A stretch of 64,000 nucleotides of DNA, taken from assembly GCA_019119045.1 (NCBI GenBank), contig DWXS01000031.1, positions 1 through 64,000 on the forward strand, written 5' to 3'. Shown one piece after another: positions 42,953 through 51,708 of the stretch. The position numbers were made by a program, and so were the translations under genes. A model generated the notes under the pieces. The model saw only the letters and a program-made list of their open reading frames with translations. It had not been told where the DNA came from and searched no databases. The DNA comes from Candidatus Mailhella merdavium. GTDB lineage: Bacteria > Desulfobacterota > Desulfovibrionia > Desulfovibrionales > Desulfovibrionaceae. Each line of letters begins with the position of its first letter. The stretch's first letter is position 1.

Positions 42953-45139
42953 CTAAGCGCGCCTCTCCGCCCTGATCGCCATCTCCCGTGCGGTGCGGTA
43001 GTCGAATTTTCCGGAACCCAGAAGCGGCAGTTCCCTGACGCACAGAATTCTTTTCGGCGTCCACAAAGGAGAAAGCCCGCGTGCGGCAAAGGCCGTGGCA
43101 ATCTGACCGGAGGTCACGCCCTCGCGTTCCACCAGCAGGGCAAGCTGCTCACCCTTTCTGGCGTCGGGCACGCTGACCACTCCCAGCCGGACATCGGGCC
43201 ACAGATCGCGCAGAGCGTTTTCCACTGCGGCAAGAGAAATCATTTCGCCGCCTACCTTGGCAAAACGCTTGGCCCGGCCCTTGATGAAAATGAAGTTTTC
43301 GGCGTCCACTTCCACAATGTCCCCGGTATCGTACCAGCCTTCCGCCTCCGGCCCCTCTTCTTCCGGATCGAGGGCCGGATCGCGGGGAGGTTCCAGCACA
43401 CCGGGCGCGGTCGAACGCATATAGCCCATCATGACGTTGTCGCCCTTGACCCACAATTCTCCGACTCTGCCGCCGCAGTCGTCAATGCCTTCCACGGGGC
43501 GCACGCGACAGCGCATTCCCGGGGCAAGACGTCCCACGCTGCCGGCGCGGGTATTGGCCGGAGTATTCACGGAAATGACGGGCGACGTTTCCGTTGCCCC
43601 GTATCCCTCCACCATGGTCACACCGAATTTTTCCTTCCACAGTCTGGCGGTGGACTCCCGGAGCTTCTCCGCCCCGGCGATAACCAGTCTGGCGTTGAAG
43701 AAATCATAGGGCCGTCCGTATCTGGCGTATCCGGCAAAGAAGGTATCCGTTCCGCAGATGACGGTGGACTGGCTCTCATAGAAGAGCTGAGGCACGTTGC
43801 GATAGTGCAGCGGGGAAGGATAGACAATAACGCGAATGCCTGTGACCAGCGGCAGAATTGTCCCTATGCCCAGCCCGAAGCTGTGAAACATGGGCAGACA
43901 GTTGAAGATGCGATCCCCGGCGTTGACATTGACTACACACAGCATCTGCTCTCTGTTCGCAGCCAGATTCCTGTGGCTCAGAAAAACGGCCTTGGGCATG
44001 CCTTCCGTACCGGAGGTGAACAGAATGACCGCCGCTTCGTCGGCAGGCGTTTTCGGCGCGCACAGCAGCCACGAAGCCAGCAGCCCGCCGACTTTATCCC
44101 GCAGAGGCATGGTCGCCGCAATATCCTCCAGATAGACAAGGCGCAGCCCTTCGTCCTTCATGGCCTTTTCCAGAGATTCCAGCTCCCCCAGCTTTATGAA
44201 GGTGCGCGACGTGAGTATGCTTTTCAGTTCCGTCGTGCGGCACCCCGACAGCACGGGGCGCGCTCCTGCGGTAAAATTGATCATGGCCGGGACTTTCCGC
44301 GCGCTCTGCAGAGCAAGAAAGCCGACGAGTCCTGCCAGAGAATTGGGCATCATGAAGCCCACCCGCTGTTCGCTGCGGAACTCGCGGGCCAGAGACATTC
44401 CCAGAGCCCTGGCCCGGGTCAGCATCGCTCCGTAGGTCAGCGTGCGTCTGTCCTGATCCTCGGCAATGATTCTGGATCGCCCGAATACGCGCACGGCGTC
44501 CGTAAAGGACTGCATGATGTTTCTGTCCGTTCTTGTGGACGAGTACAGAAGCTCCGTCATCATACCATACAACTGAACGGAAGCCCGACGTCGCCTTTCC
44601 CGCGGCGGCAAATCCTGCGGAGCTTCCAGCTTCTGAGGCGGAAGCACGGTCAGGGTGACGCGCGGAAACCAGCGCAGAGGAACCTTGTGCCGGAAATAGG
44701 AAAATTTTGAATAGGCCGCCCCGTCCAACCGGACGGGCAATAAGTCGGCGCGCGCTTTCTCCGCAATGAGGGCCGTTGCTTCAAGAACACGCATATATTC
44801 AGGGTCATTATGAAAACGTCGATCGTGAAAGACCATGCAACGCCGATATTTCTCCAGCGCGCGCACCAGAGAAAGCGTTGAAGTCGGGGACGAAAAATCC
44901 ACCTCCACAACATCGGACAATAGCAGAAAAGGCTTCATCCACCAGCGCCGGGCCAGTTTGCGATCCACAGCCAGAGCCATGGGCTGGGGCAGCATGGAGG
45001 CTATGAGCAACCCGTCCAGAAGCGACGAGGGATTGGTGACGATAAGCGTGCGGGCCCCCGTTTCCGCATCATGTTCCATTCCCCGCACGCGGACACGGAA
45101 ACAAAGACGTAACAGCAGGCGTACAGGCAATTTCAACAT
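42953..45139 (-). CDS. aas: Aas-like fused acyltransferase / acyl-ACP synthetase with degenerate acyltransferase
   Basis: 728 residues in the two-domain layout of Aas, which re-acylates lysophospholipids using fatty acids activated on ACP. The N-terminal PlsC-type domain (about 1-190) has lost its catalytic motifs: HX4D is NPSSLLD with Pro37 in place of His (Asp42 kept), and the FPEGR motif reads FHDRR. The C-terminal AMP-binding domain (about 220-728) is intact: LFTSGTEGMPKAV, YGATETSPV, YDTGDIVEVD, GRAKRFAKVGGEMIS and the final GSGKFDY lysine. Last gene of the rfaE2-mla operon. It may act only as an acyl-ACP or acyl-CoA ligase. Confidence 0.85.
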   Translation of the reverse strand: MLKLPVRLLLRLCFRVRVRGMEHDAETGARTLIVTNPSSLLDGLLIASMLPQPMALAVDRKLARRWWMKPFLLLSDVVEVDFSSPTSTLSLVRALEKYRRCMVFHDRRFHNDPEYMRVLEATALIAEKARADLLPVRLDGAAYSKFSYFRHKVPLRWFPRVTLTVLPPQKLEAPQDLPPRERRRRASVQLYGMMTELLYSSTRTDRNIMQSFTDAVRVFGRSRIIAEDQDRRTLTYGAMLTRARALGMSLAREFRSEQRVGFMMPNSLAGLVGFLALQSARKVPAMINFTAGARPVLSGCRTTELKSILTSRTFIKLGELESLEKAMKDEGLRLVYLEDIAATMPLRDKVGGLLASWLLCAPKTPADEAAVILFTSGTEGMPKAVFLSHRNLAANREQMLCVVNVNAGDRIFNCLPMFHSFGLGIGTILPLVTGIRVIVYPSPLHYRNVPQLFYESQSTVICGTDTFFAGYARYGRPYDFFNARLVIAGAEKLRESTARLWKEKFGVTMVEGYGATETSPVISVNTPANTRAGSVGRLAPGMRCRVRPVEGIDDCGGRVGELWVKGDNVMMGYMRSTAPGVLEPPRDPALDPEEEGPEAEGWYDTGDIVEVDAENFIFIKGRAKRFAKVGGEMISLAAVENALRDLWPDVRLGVVSVPDARKGEQLALLVEREGVTSGQIATAFAARGLSPLWTPKRILCVRELPLLGSGKFDYRTAREMAIRAERRA

Positions 45140-45199
45140 GATGACGGCTCCTTGGGCATGAAAAACAGCGTGTGGCGGACTGTCTTCCGCTTCACATTC

Positions 45200-45817
45200 T
45201 CAACGCGTTCCGGTCTGCTCCCGTGCGCCCCTCTCCTGCGCATCCAGCGCAAGCACGGCCCGGGCAAGTTCCGTTCCCAACTGCTCCAGCAGATCGGACT
45301 CGGCCTCCACCATATCGGCCATGGTCGCGCCCGCATTGTCTTCCGCACGAAACACACCGCTCCGCAGGGTCTGACCGTCCCTGTTCAGGGCCCACGCCGC
45401 CTCCAGCAGCACCTTTTCTCCCGGGGCGCCTTCAAAGCGACGCACGTCCACCTGTGCGCGAAAATCCGCGACGGCTCCGGTTCGCAGGGGCATGGCAATA
45501 CCGTTGCGGGCGCGCATTTCACGCATCATGGTCAAACTGAGTACTCTGGCTATGCCCAGAGACAGATCTTCTCCCCAGCGGTGATAATCCTCGATCCGGA
45601 TATCCACATCATCCCCTTTCCGCACGACCATCTGCGGACGCTGGAGATAGCCCGGCAGGGATACCGGCATGATGGCCACACTCGGCCCGTCGTCGTTCCG
45701 TTCCCTCTCCGATCTCTCCATGTCTTCAGGCGAAGCCAGCACATAAAAATGTACGACGGGCGAGGAAAAACAGCCTCCAAGAAAAAGCAGCGCAAACAAA
45801 ACAAGAACGGCTCTCAT
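45200..45817 (-). CDS. PqiC-like ABC transport auxiliary lipoprotein
   Basis: 205 residues beginning MRAVLVLFALLFLGGCFSSP, a clear lipobox (LGGC). The mature part, with VAIMPVSLPGYLQRPQMVVRKGDDVDIRIEDYHRWGEDL, matches the outer-membrane auxiliary lipoproteins (PqiC/YmbA, DUF330) that accompany MCE transporters. Encoded directly after mlaD (22 bp gap). It probably links the MlaD-type ring to the outer membrane. Confidence 0.9.
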   Translation of the reverse strand: MRAVLVLFALLFLGGCFSSPVVHFYVLASPEDMERSERERNDDGPSVAIMPVSLPGYLQRPQMVVRKGDDVDIRIEDYHRWGEDLSLGIARVLSLTMMREMRARNGIAMPLRTGAVADFRAQVDVRRFEGAPGEKVLLEAAWALNRDGQTLRSGVFRAEDNAGATMADMVEAESDLLEQLGTELARAVLALDAQERGAREQTGTR

Positions 45818-45839
45818 GGCAGCTCCCGGGTGCCGGACA

Positions 45840-46811
45840 TCAGGGCCGGCGCCCGAAAATCAGGGCGTCCGGCTTGAGTTCAAGCAGGGTGGCAAGATTG
45901 TCAATGGAATTGGCCGCATCGCGCAGGGCCCGCATGGTCTGGCTGAATTCCACCAGAGGCGCGGAATCCTCCCGTACCAGACGCTGCAGACTTTCCATGG
46001 TCAGCCGGGCGGAAACGCCCATTGCGGAAACATCCTTCGTGCCTTTTTCCATACTCGCGGCCAGTTCTCCATATCGCTCCAGCGTGGCGATCGCTCGTTC
46101 GCGCACTTCCGTCAGCCCGCGGGCCTGCACGGTCAACTCGCGCACCAGTTCGGTGCTCTGCCGCGAAAGTTCGGTCAGACTGGCCGTAAGTTCCGGCAGA
46201 TTAAGCCCGTTGAGCTGTGCGTTGATTCCACGCAATGCCAGCAGCGTTTCTCCGGTGATATCCCGTATCGGCACATCCGTCACCAGATTGATCACCTCGT
46301 CCAGCGACGAAGGAACCGTCGGGATCTGGACAATACCGTCATAGGGGCGCATCTGTTCCGGCGTGGGAGGAGGAGCATCCGGCAGCATGTCCAGATCCAC
46401 GCTGAGCTGACCGGTCACAAAGCTCAAGGTTCCCAGCCTTGCCCGAAGCCCCTTGCGGACAAGCTCCGTCAGCAGAAAATCGTCGACGGAACCCCGGCTC
46501 AGAAGGCTGGCCAGATCGGCATGACTGGATTTGAACGTTGATTTTTCCAGTTCAAAAACCACCGGCGTGCGGAAGGCCAGCTCTTCTGCGTCGGCATTGA
46601 TCTGAATGGATACGACCTTGCCCACGCGCACACCCCGGAAATAGACGGGCGACCCCGGCAGAAGACCGCGCAGCGACGCGTCGAAAAAGCATACGAAACG
46701 TGCGGAGGACGATAGACTTCCCGACCCCACAATCATCACCCCTCCCGCCAGCAGGGCAAGGGCGCACAGTACAAAAAATCCTATGAGCGTCTTGGTTCCC
46801 TTTTCCGTCAT
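45840..46811 (-). CDS. mlaD: MCE-domain lipid transport protein (MlaD-like)
   Basis: 323 residues: one N-terminal membrane helix (about 8-30), then an MCE domain (RFVCFFDASLRGLLPGSPVYFRGVRVGKVVSIQI...) and a long helical C-terminal extension (about 170-320) that could form a tube-like barrel. Longer than E. coli MlaD (about 180), closer to PqiB/Mam-type single-MCE proteins. Starts in an ATGA overlap with the ATPase gene. Together with the lipoprotein it should shuttle phospholipid between membranes. Confidence 0.9.
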   Translation of the reverse strand: MTEKGTKTLIGFFVLCALALLAGGVMIVGSGSLSSSARFVCFFDASLRGLLPGSPVYFRGVRVGKVVSIQINADAEELAFRTPVVFELEKSTFKSSHADLASLLSRGSVDDFLLTELVRKGLRARLGTLSFVTGQLSVDLDMLPDAPPPTPEQMRPYDGIVQIPTVPSSLDEVINLVTDVPIRDITGETLLALRGINAQLNGLNLPELTASLTELSRQSTELVRELTVQARGLTEVRERAIATLERYGELAASMEKGTKDVSAMGVSARLTMESLQRLVREDSAPLVEFSQTMRALRDAANSIDNLATLLELKPDALIFGRRP

Positions 46812-47647
46812 GTTTCTGCTCCCGAATCGTCCTTCCCCGGCACAGCGCGGGAAGGCTCGGAATGTTCGTCCGTCTCATCCTTTCCTCTCCGGAGGAAACG
46901 CGCAACTTCCGGCGGGCCATGGTGGAGCAGTTCCCGCGGATTTCCCTGTGCGGTAAGCGTCCGGAGTCCGGCGTCCAGAAAAATGGCGTCGTCCGCCACG
47001 GCAAAAATACTGGGCAGTTCGTGCGTCACCATGATGACGGTCATGCCCATGCTGTCGCGTAATTCAAGGATAAGTTCATCCAGTTGAGCCGCACTCAGAG
47101 GATCAAGACCGGCGGAAGGCTCGTCGAAAAACACAATCTGCGGATCCAGAGCCAGAGCCCTGGCCAGACCCGCCCTTTTTTTCATCCCGCCGCTTATTTC
47201 GGAAGGATAATATTCCTCAAAACCGGCAAGCCCCACCTGAGCAAGCCGGAGCGACGCAATGGAACGCCGTATCCCTCTCGGCAGGGAAGTATAATATTCC
47301 AGCGGAAGCATGACGTTTTCCGCCAGCGTGCGGGAAGACCAGAGGGCCCCGCTCTGAAACAGCACGCCGACGCCGCGCATGATCTGCGCTCGTCGTGCGG
47401 AGGGTGCGGCCCAGAAATCCTCGTCGCCGTAAAAAACCCGTCCCGCTCCCGGAGGCAGCAGGCCCATGAGAACACGCATCAGAGAGCTTTTGCCGCATCC
47501 GCTGCCGCCCATAATCACGAACACGTCGCCCCGTCGTATGGAAAAGGTCAGATCGTGTTGAATGATTCTGGAACCGTACGATACGGTAAGCCCTTCCGCT
47601 CTGATGGCGATATCATCCCGTTTTTTCTGTATGTTCACTGCACTCAC
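46808..47647 (-). CDS. mlaF: MCE/Mla lipid transporter ATPase (MlaF-like)
   Basis: ABC ATPase of 279 residues from a GTG that overlaps the mlaE stop (GTGA). Walker A GGSGCGKSS, Q-loop VLFQSGALWSSRTLAENV, signature ISGGMKKRAGLARAL, Walker B IVFFDEPSAGLDP, H-loop VTHELPS. The SGALWSS and EISGGMKKR motifs are characteristic of MlaF/Ttg2A ATPases. An in-frame upstream ATG lies inside mlaE and encodes a His/Gly/Arg-rich artefact. Confidence 0.93.
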   Translation of the reverse strand: MSAVNIQKKRDDIAIRAEGLTVSYGSRIIQHDLTFSIRRGDVFVIMGGSGCGKSSLMRVLMGLLPPGAGRVFYGDEDFWAAPSARRAQIMRGVGVLFQSGALWSSRTLAENVMLPLEYYTSLPRGIRRSIASLRLAQVGLAGFEEYYPSEISGGMKKRAGLARALALDPQIVFFDEPSAGLDPLSAAQLDELILELRDSMGMTVIMVTHELPSIFAVADDAIFLDAGLRTLTAQGNPRELLHHGPPEVARFLRRGKDETDEHSEPSRAVPGKDDSGAET

Positions 47648-48831
47648 AGGGACACCGCCGTGAACATGATGGTTATGATGGACGTGGATACGATGATCCC
47701 CACGATGGAATTGACCACGGCCGCCGTGGTGGCCTGTCCCACGGCCTCCACGTTGCGCCCGGCCTTCAGGCCCTGATAGCAGCCGGTGACGGATACGACG
47801 AAGCCGAACACCAGCGCGTGCAGCAGCCCGATCCATATCTGGGAAAGCGACATGTTGGCCAGCGTATTTTCCCAGTAGGCCGAAGGGGAAATATCCATCA
47901 TGAGCGTCCCGACCAGAAAGCCTCCCAAGATGCCCATGACATCGGCATATACGGTCAGCAGCGGCGTCATCAGCGCCAGCCCGAGTACGCGCGGCAAAAC
48001 CAGAAAATCCACGGGATCAAGGCCGAAAGTGACAAGCGCGTCAACTTCCTCATTTGCCTGCATGCTGCCTATGATTGCCGCAAACGAGGCCCCTGTCCTC
48101 CCGGCAAGCACAATCCCCGTAAGCACAGGCCCCATGACGCGCACCATGGACACGCTCACCAGCGCGGAAACATAGATTTCCGCCCCGAAAGCCCGAAGCT
48201 GAAGCGCGCTGACAAAGGCCAGAATCAAGCCCAGCAGCAGACTGGTCAGAGAAACTATCGCCAGAGCGTCCACCCCGCACTGACGGAATATGCGCCAGAC
48301 ATCGCGGGCATTCACCGCCGCGCGCCCCATGCACAGCCTGGCAAAACTCGCACTTACTTCGCCGATGAAATTCAGCGCGGAAAGCGCAACTCCGGGAACG
48401 GCCAGCGTTTTGCCGCCTATCAGTTCCAGCAGACTTTCAGCTTCAGCGGCGTTTTTTTTCCCTCCGGCCGGAGTCCCCTGACGTCTTTTCCTTTTGGCTC
48501 CTGCCAGATCCAGCAACGCGGCCATTCCCTCCGGCAGAGAGGTATAGTCCGTTTCCAGACCTGCCTGTTCCGCACGTCCGGAAAATTCGGCAAACAGCGC
48601 CAGCAGGGAAGAGTCCCAGGCCTCCAGATTCTCCGCCCGCAGCTCGAGCTTCTGAAGCGGAATACCGCTCTCCGGGGAAGACAGCGCGGCAAAAACACTG
48701 TCGCCGGCTTTTTCCATCCCCTTCGCCCGGGAGGCGGAAGCCCGGAGGCTCCAAGTCCCGGAGGCCGTCACCACAAGACTGCCGCCACGGCGGGAAACCT
48801 CCAGAGAAGGACTGCCCTCCCTCCCGTTCAC
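47644..48831 (-). CDS. mlaE: MlaE-type lipid permease with N-terminal STAS-like domain
   Basis: 395 residues. The C-terminal half (about 140-395) is the MlaE permease: FIGEVSASFARLCMG, VSLTSLLLGLILAFVSALQL, VMGPVLTGIVLAGRTGASFAAIIGSMQANEEVDAL, PRVLGLALMTPLLTVYADVMGILGG. The first 110 residues form a soluble region with STAS-like pattern (SLEVSRRGGSLVVTASGTWSL...LELRAENLEAWDSSLLALFAEF). In E. coli a STAS protein, MlaB, is separate; here it appears fused. GTG start chosen for the GTGA overlap with rfaE2. Confidence 0.88.
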   Translation of the reverse strand: MNGREGSPSLEVSRRGGSLVVTASGTWSLRASASRAKGMEKAGDSVFAALSSPESGIPLQKLELRAENLEAWDSSLLALFAEFSGRAEQAGLETDYTSLPEGMAALLDLAGAKRKRRQGTPAGGKKNAAEAESLLELIGGKTLAVPGVALSALNFIGEVSASFARLCMGRAAVNARDVWRIFRQCGVDALAIVSLTSLLLGLILAFVSALQLRAFGAEIYVSALVSVSMVRVMGPVLTGIVLAGRTGASFAAIIGSMQANEEVDALVTFGLDPVDFLVLPRVLGLALMTPLLTVYADVMGILGGFLVGTLMMDISPSAYWENTLANMSLSQIWIGLLHALVFGFVVSVTGCYQGLKAGRNVEAVGQATTAAVVNSIVGIIVSTSIITIMFTAVSL

Positions 48832-49349
48832 ATGAGCCCCCTCCGCCCCAGCTCGGCAATACGCAAAGCCAGAGCGGTCGTGGAAAAGCCCTCCAGCAGG
48901 GGCAGGCAATGAACCTCCCCGCCGTCGGCCTCCACGATCTCGCGACCGACCACCTTATCCGGCGCCCAGTCTCCCCCCTTGACCAGAACATGAGGACGCA
49001 CGGCGCGGATCAGCTCCAGCGGCGTATCTTCGTCAAATCCGACGACGAAATCCACGGAGGCAAGATGCGCAAGAACAAAAGCCCTGGCTGCAAAAGTATT
49101 GAAGGGCCGTCCTGCTCCCTTGTTCAAACGGCGCACGGAATCGTCGCTGTTCAGCCCGACGACCAGCAGATCTCCGAAAGCTCCGGCCCGTTCCAGCAAA
49201 TCCACATGGCCGGGATGCAGAATGTCATAACAGCCGTTGGTAAACACGATGCGACGACCGGCACGACGCGGCTCTTCAAGACGACGCAGCAGTTCTTCCC
49301 GATCGGAAACGACTTTGGGACAGACAGGAAATGAGGTGGTATCGGACAC
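48828..49349 (-). CDS. rfaE2: D-glycero-beta-D-manno-heptose 1-phosphate adenylyltransferase
   Basis: Activates heptose 1-phosphate to ADP-heptose for the LPS inner core. Cytidylyltransferase-fold domain with TNGCYDILHPGHVDLLERA (HxGH motif), GLNSDDSVRRLNKGAGRPFN and VKGGDWAPDKVVGREIV. It is the stand-alone adenylyltransferase, not the HldE kinase fusion. GTG at 49349 follows GGAGG; a TTG 15 bp earlier is an alternative. First gene of the overlapping rfaE2-mlaE-mlaF-mlaD operon. Confidence 0.93.
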   Translation of the reverse strand: MSDTTSFPVCPKVVSDREELLRRLEEPRRAGRRIVFTNGCYDILHPGHVDLLERAGAFGDLLVVGLNSDDSVRRLNKGAGRPFNTFAARAFVLAHLASVDFVVGFDEDTPLELIRAVRPHVLVKGGDWAPDKVVGREIVEADGGEVHCLPLLEGFSTTALALRIAELGRRGLM

Positions 49350-49518
49350 GTTGCCTCCGCACAATGATTCGGCCCTTGAAATTCCGCAAAGTTCCCCCGG
49401 CTATCAGCCGTTCAAAAACGGCAAACGTCCGGAAAACGCCGGAAAACAAACGCCGCTCATGCCGCAGCCTTCTTTTGCAGAGGCTGCGGAAAAAACTCGG
49501 GACAGGCCTGCGCCGGCC

Positions 49519-49541
49519 GCCTGCAGGAACTTCCTGCAGGC
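49519..49541. terminator. Palindromic hairpin downstream of trpS
   Basis: GCCTGCAGGAA and TTCCTGCAGGC separated by one base. It lies 24 bp beyond the trpS stop on the minus strand. There is no adjacent T-run. A second hairpin (CCGCAGCCT/AGGCTGCGG) lies near 49462-49490. Confidence 0.55.
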
Positions 49542-49564
49542 GACCGACGCTGTGGCCCGACCCG

Positions 49565-50548
49565 CTACATATGCATGGCCTCGCGCACCAGATCCATGGT
49601 GGCGTTGATGGAAAGGGAGGCCTTTTCCCTTCCGGCGGCCAGAATTTCGTCAATCAGGCCCGGTTTCGCAGCAAAATGAGCGCGACGTTCATGCAGAGGC
49701 TCAAGAAACTTTCCGAGATTTTCAAGAAAAATCTTCTTGCACTGCACGCAGCCCATGGTTGCGCCCGTGCATCCCCTGCGCACTTCCTCCTGCGTCGCGC
49801 TGTCGGCCAGCAGCACATGATAGGGGAAAAGATTGCACACATCGGGATTGCCCGGATCGGTCTTACGCAGACGGGCCGGGTCGGTGAACATGCCCTTTAC
49901 CTTGGGTTCGATATCCGCCATGACATCGCGCAGAAAAATGCCGTTGCCGTAGCTTTTGGACATTTTGCGCCCGTCCAGACCCGGGCATTTGGCCGCGGGA
50001 GTCAGACGCGCCTGCGGTTCGGGGAACACTTCGCCGTAAAAGTAGTTGAAACGACGCACGATTTCGCGCGTCAGTTCCAGATGCGGCAGCTGATCCTGAC
50101 CTACCGGCACCCACTGGGGGCGATGCTGAATGATGTCGGAAGCCATGAGTACCGGATATCCGAGAAAACCGTAATTTCCCAGATCCTTGGTGGTGATTTC
50201 CTGCTGCTGTTCCTTATAGGTGGGGTTGCGCTCCAGCCAGCCGAGGGGGGTGATCATGGAGAGCAGAAGATGCAGTTCCGCAGTTTCTTTGATATCCGAC
50301 TGGCGGTAAATGGCACACTTTTCCGGATCAAGCCCCACAGAAAGCCAGTCAAGAACCATTTCCCGCACATACTCGCGCAGATGGGACGTGTCCGCATAAT
50401 CGCTGGTCAGCGCATGCCAGTCGGCTACAAAGAAAAAACTTTCCATTTCTTCCTGCATGGCCACCCAGTTTTTCAGCGCGCCGAAATAATGTCCGATGTG
50501 CAGGGGCCCCGTGGGTCTCATGCCGGATACAGTACGTTCCTTTGCCAT
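49565..50548 (-). CDS. trpS: Tryptophanyl-tRNA synthetase
   Basis: Class I synthetase of 327 residues. Signature HIGH (residues 17-20, in TGPLHIGHYFGAL) and KMSKS (DGRKMSKSYGNGI near 195). SGMRPTGPLH and DQLPHLELTREIVRRFN confirm TrpRS rather than TyrRS. GGAGG lies nine bases before the ATG. It starts 36 bp after the site-2 protease gene in the same direction. Confidence 0.97.
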   Translation of the reverse strand: MAKERTVSGMRPTGPLHIGHYFGALKNWVAMQEEMESFFFVADWHALTSDYADTSHLREYVREMVLDWLSVGLDPEKCAIYRQSDIKETAELHLLLSMITPLGWLERNPTYKEQQQEITTKDLGNYGFLGYPVLMASDIIQHRPQWVPVGQDQLPHLELTREIVRRFNYFYGEVFPEPQARLTPAAKCPGLDGRKMSKSYGNGIFLRDVMADIEPKVKGMFTDPARLRKTDPGNPDVCNLFPYHVLLADSATQEEVRRGCTGATMGCVQCKKIFLENLGKFLEPLHERRAHFAAKPGLIDEILAAGREKASLSINATMDLVREAMHM

Positions 50549-50584
50549 GACAGATACCTCCGAAAAATGATCGGCGAAACAGGT

Positions 50585-51259
50585 TCAGAACAGGTTGAAG
50601 AAGGAGAAGGCGAGTTCAGCCGACCACTCGATGAACGGCCCGAGGAGCGCGCCCAGGACTCCGGTCGCCAGCAGGACTATCAGAATGATGAAGCCCCAGC
50701 GTCCGAGTCTGGAATACTGCCACGCCCACCGGCGCGGCAGAAAAGCCTCTACGATGTGACTGCCGTCCAGCGGAGGGATGGGCACAAGATTAATCCAGGC
50801 CAGCGCAAAATTGGACAGCGTTCCCACAACGAACATACGCAGCAGAAAGTGAGCGGTGGAACCTTCCGCAATGCCGCTGACCTGAGCGTGATGCCACATA
50901 AGCGCGGCGCCGCCGGCGCAGACAAAGGCCACCAGAATATTGGCAAGAGGTCCGGCTACGGAGACCAGCAGCATGCCGCGTTCCGGATTTCTCATATTGC
51001 GAGGATTGACGGGAACCGGCTTGGCCCAGCCGAAAACAAAGGGACTGGCCAGAGCGGTCAGCACAAACATGACCAGCCCCAGGGGATCGATGTGAGGAAC
51101 GGGATTGAGCGTCAAGCGCCCCAACATGCGGGCGGACTGATCGCCGCAAAGGGAGGCGACCCAGCCGTGCGCGACTTCGTGAAGAATGATGCCGAAGAGT
51201 ACGGGCACAAAAGCCACAGCCAGATTGGTGATACTGATGGAAAGAGAGGAATCGAACAT
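50585..51259 (-). CDS. Site-2-protease-type membrane metalloprotease (M50)
   Basis: 224 residues with about six membrane helices. Zinc motif HEVAH (27-31) in GIILHEVAHGWVASLCGD, a KPVPVNPRNMRNPERGMLLVSVAGPLANILVA block, and the third ligand motif NLVPIPPLDGSHI. It is the compact form without PDZ or CBS domains, often located beside trpS in related bacteria. Substrate unknown; intramembrane cleavage of an anti-sigma factor or signal peptide remnants are possibilities. Confidence 0.93.
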   Translation of the reverse strand: MFDSSLSISITNLAVAFVPVLFGIILHEVAHGWVASLCGDQSARMLGRLTLNPVPHIDPLGLVMFVLTALASPFVFGWAKPVPVNPRNMRNPERGMLLVSVAGPLANILVAFVCAGGAALMWHHAQVSGIAEGSTAHFLLRMFVVGTLSNFALAWINLVPIPPLDGSHIVEAFLPRRWAWQYSRLGRWGFIILIVLLATGVLGALLGPFIEWSAELAFSFFNLF

Positions 51260-51708
51260 TCGATAGCCCTACCACGCTCCGCACCTGACCGCAAGGATAA
51301 GCAGCAGAAGAGACCTTGTTCCCCTGCCCCGCCCGCGTGGAGCCGGAGGCGGCCTGTTGCGCTCCGTCTGTTCCAGAACTGCCCCCCGCGGGGGGGGACT
51401 TCTGCAGGAAGTTTGAGACAGTCGTTACCGCAACGGACACACCGTATCCGACGCGCAGCAACTCCCGAGATTGGAATATTTTCGTTTTGAAGCTGCTCCC
51501 GGAATCACGCGAAGCAAGGCTGCTCCGCAGCGCCGGAGCAACCTCGAACATTTTGCGGCACAGCCCTCCGATGGCGGCCGCAGAGCCGTATCTGTCGCCC
51601 GCAGAATATACAGGCACGAACAGCAGAGCAAACTCCAGAAGAGGCATGAAACCTGCAAGCCGGACCATAAGGAGGCCCTGTCGCAGATATGTCCAAGAGC
51701 AAAACGCT
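51260..51708. other. Intergenic region between M50 protease and rpoN
   Basis: About 450 bp with no gene I can support. It holds a CCCCCCGCGGGGGG palindrome near 51382, copy B of the 64-bp element (51520-51583) and, at its right edge, the AGAGC-AAAAC-GCTCT hairpin overlapping the rpoN stop. Confidence 0.5.
51520..51583. repeat. Intergenic element, copy B
   Basis: Resembles 28228-28291 over 64 bp: CTGCTCCGC, GCCGGAGCA, TTTGCGGCA and GCGGCCGCAG occur in the same order and at nearly the same spacing. Confidence 0.45.
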
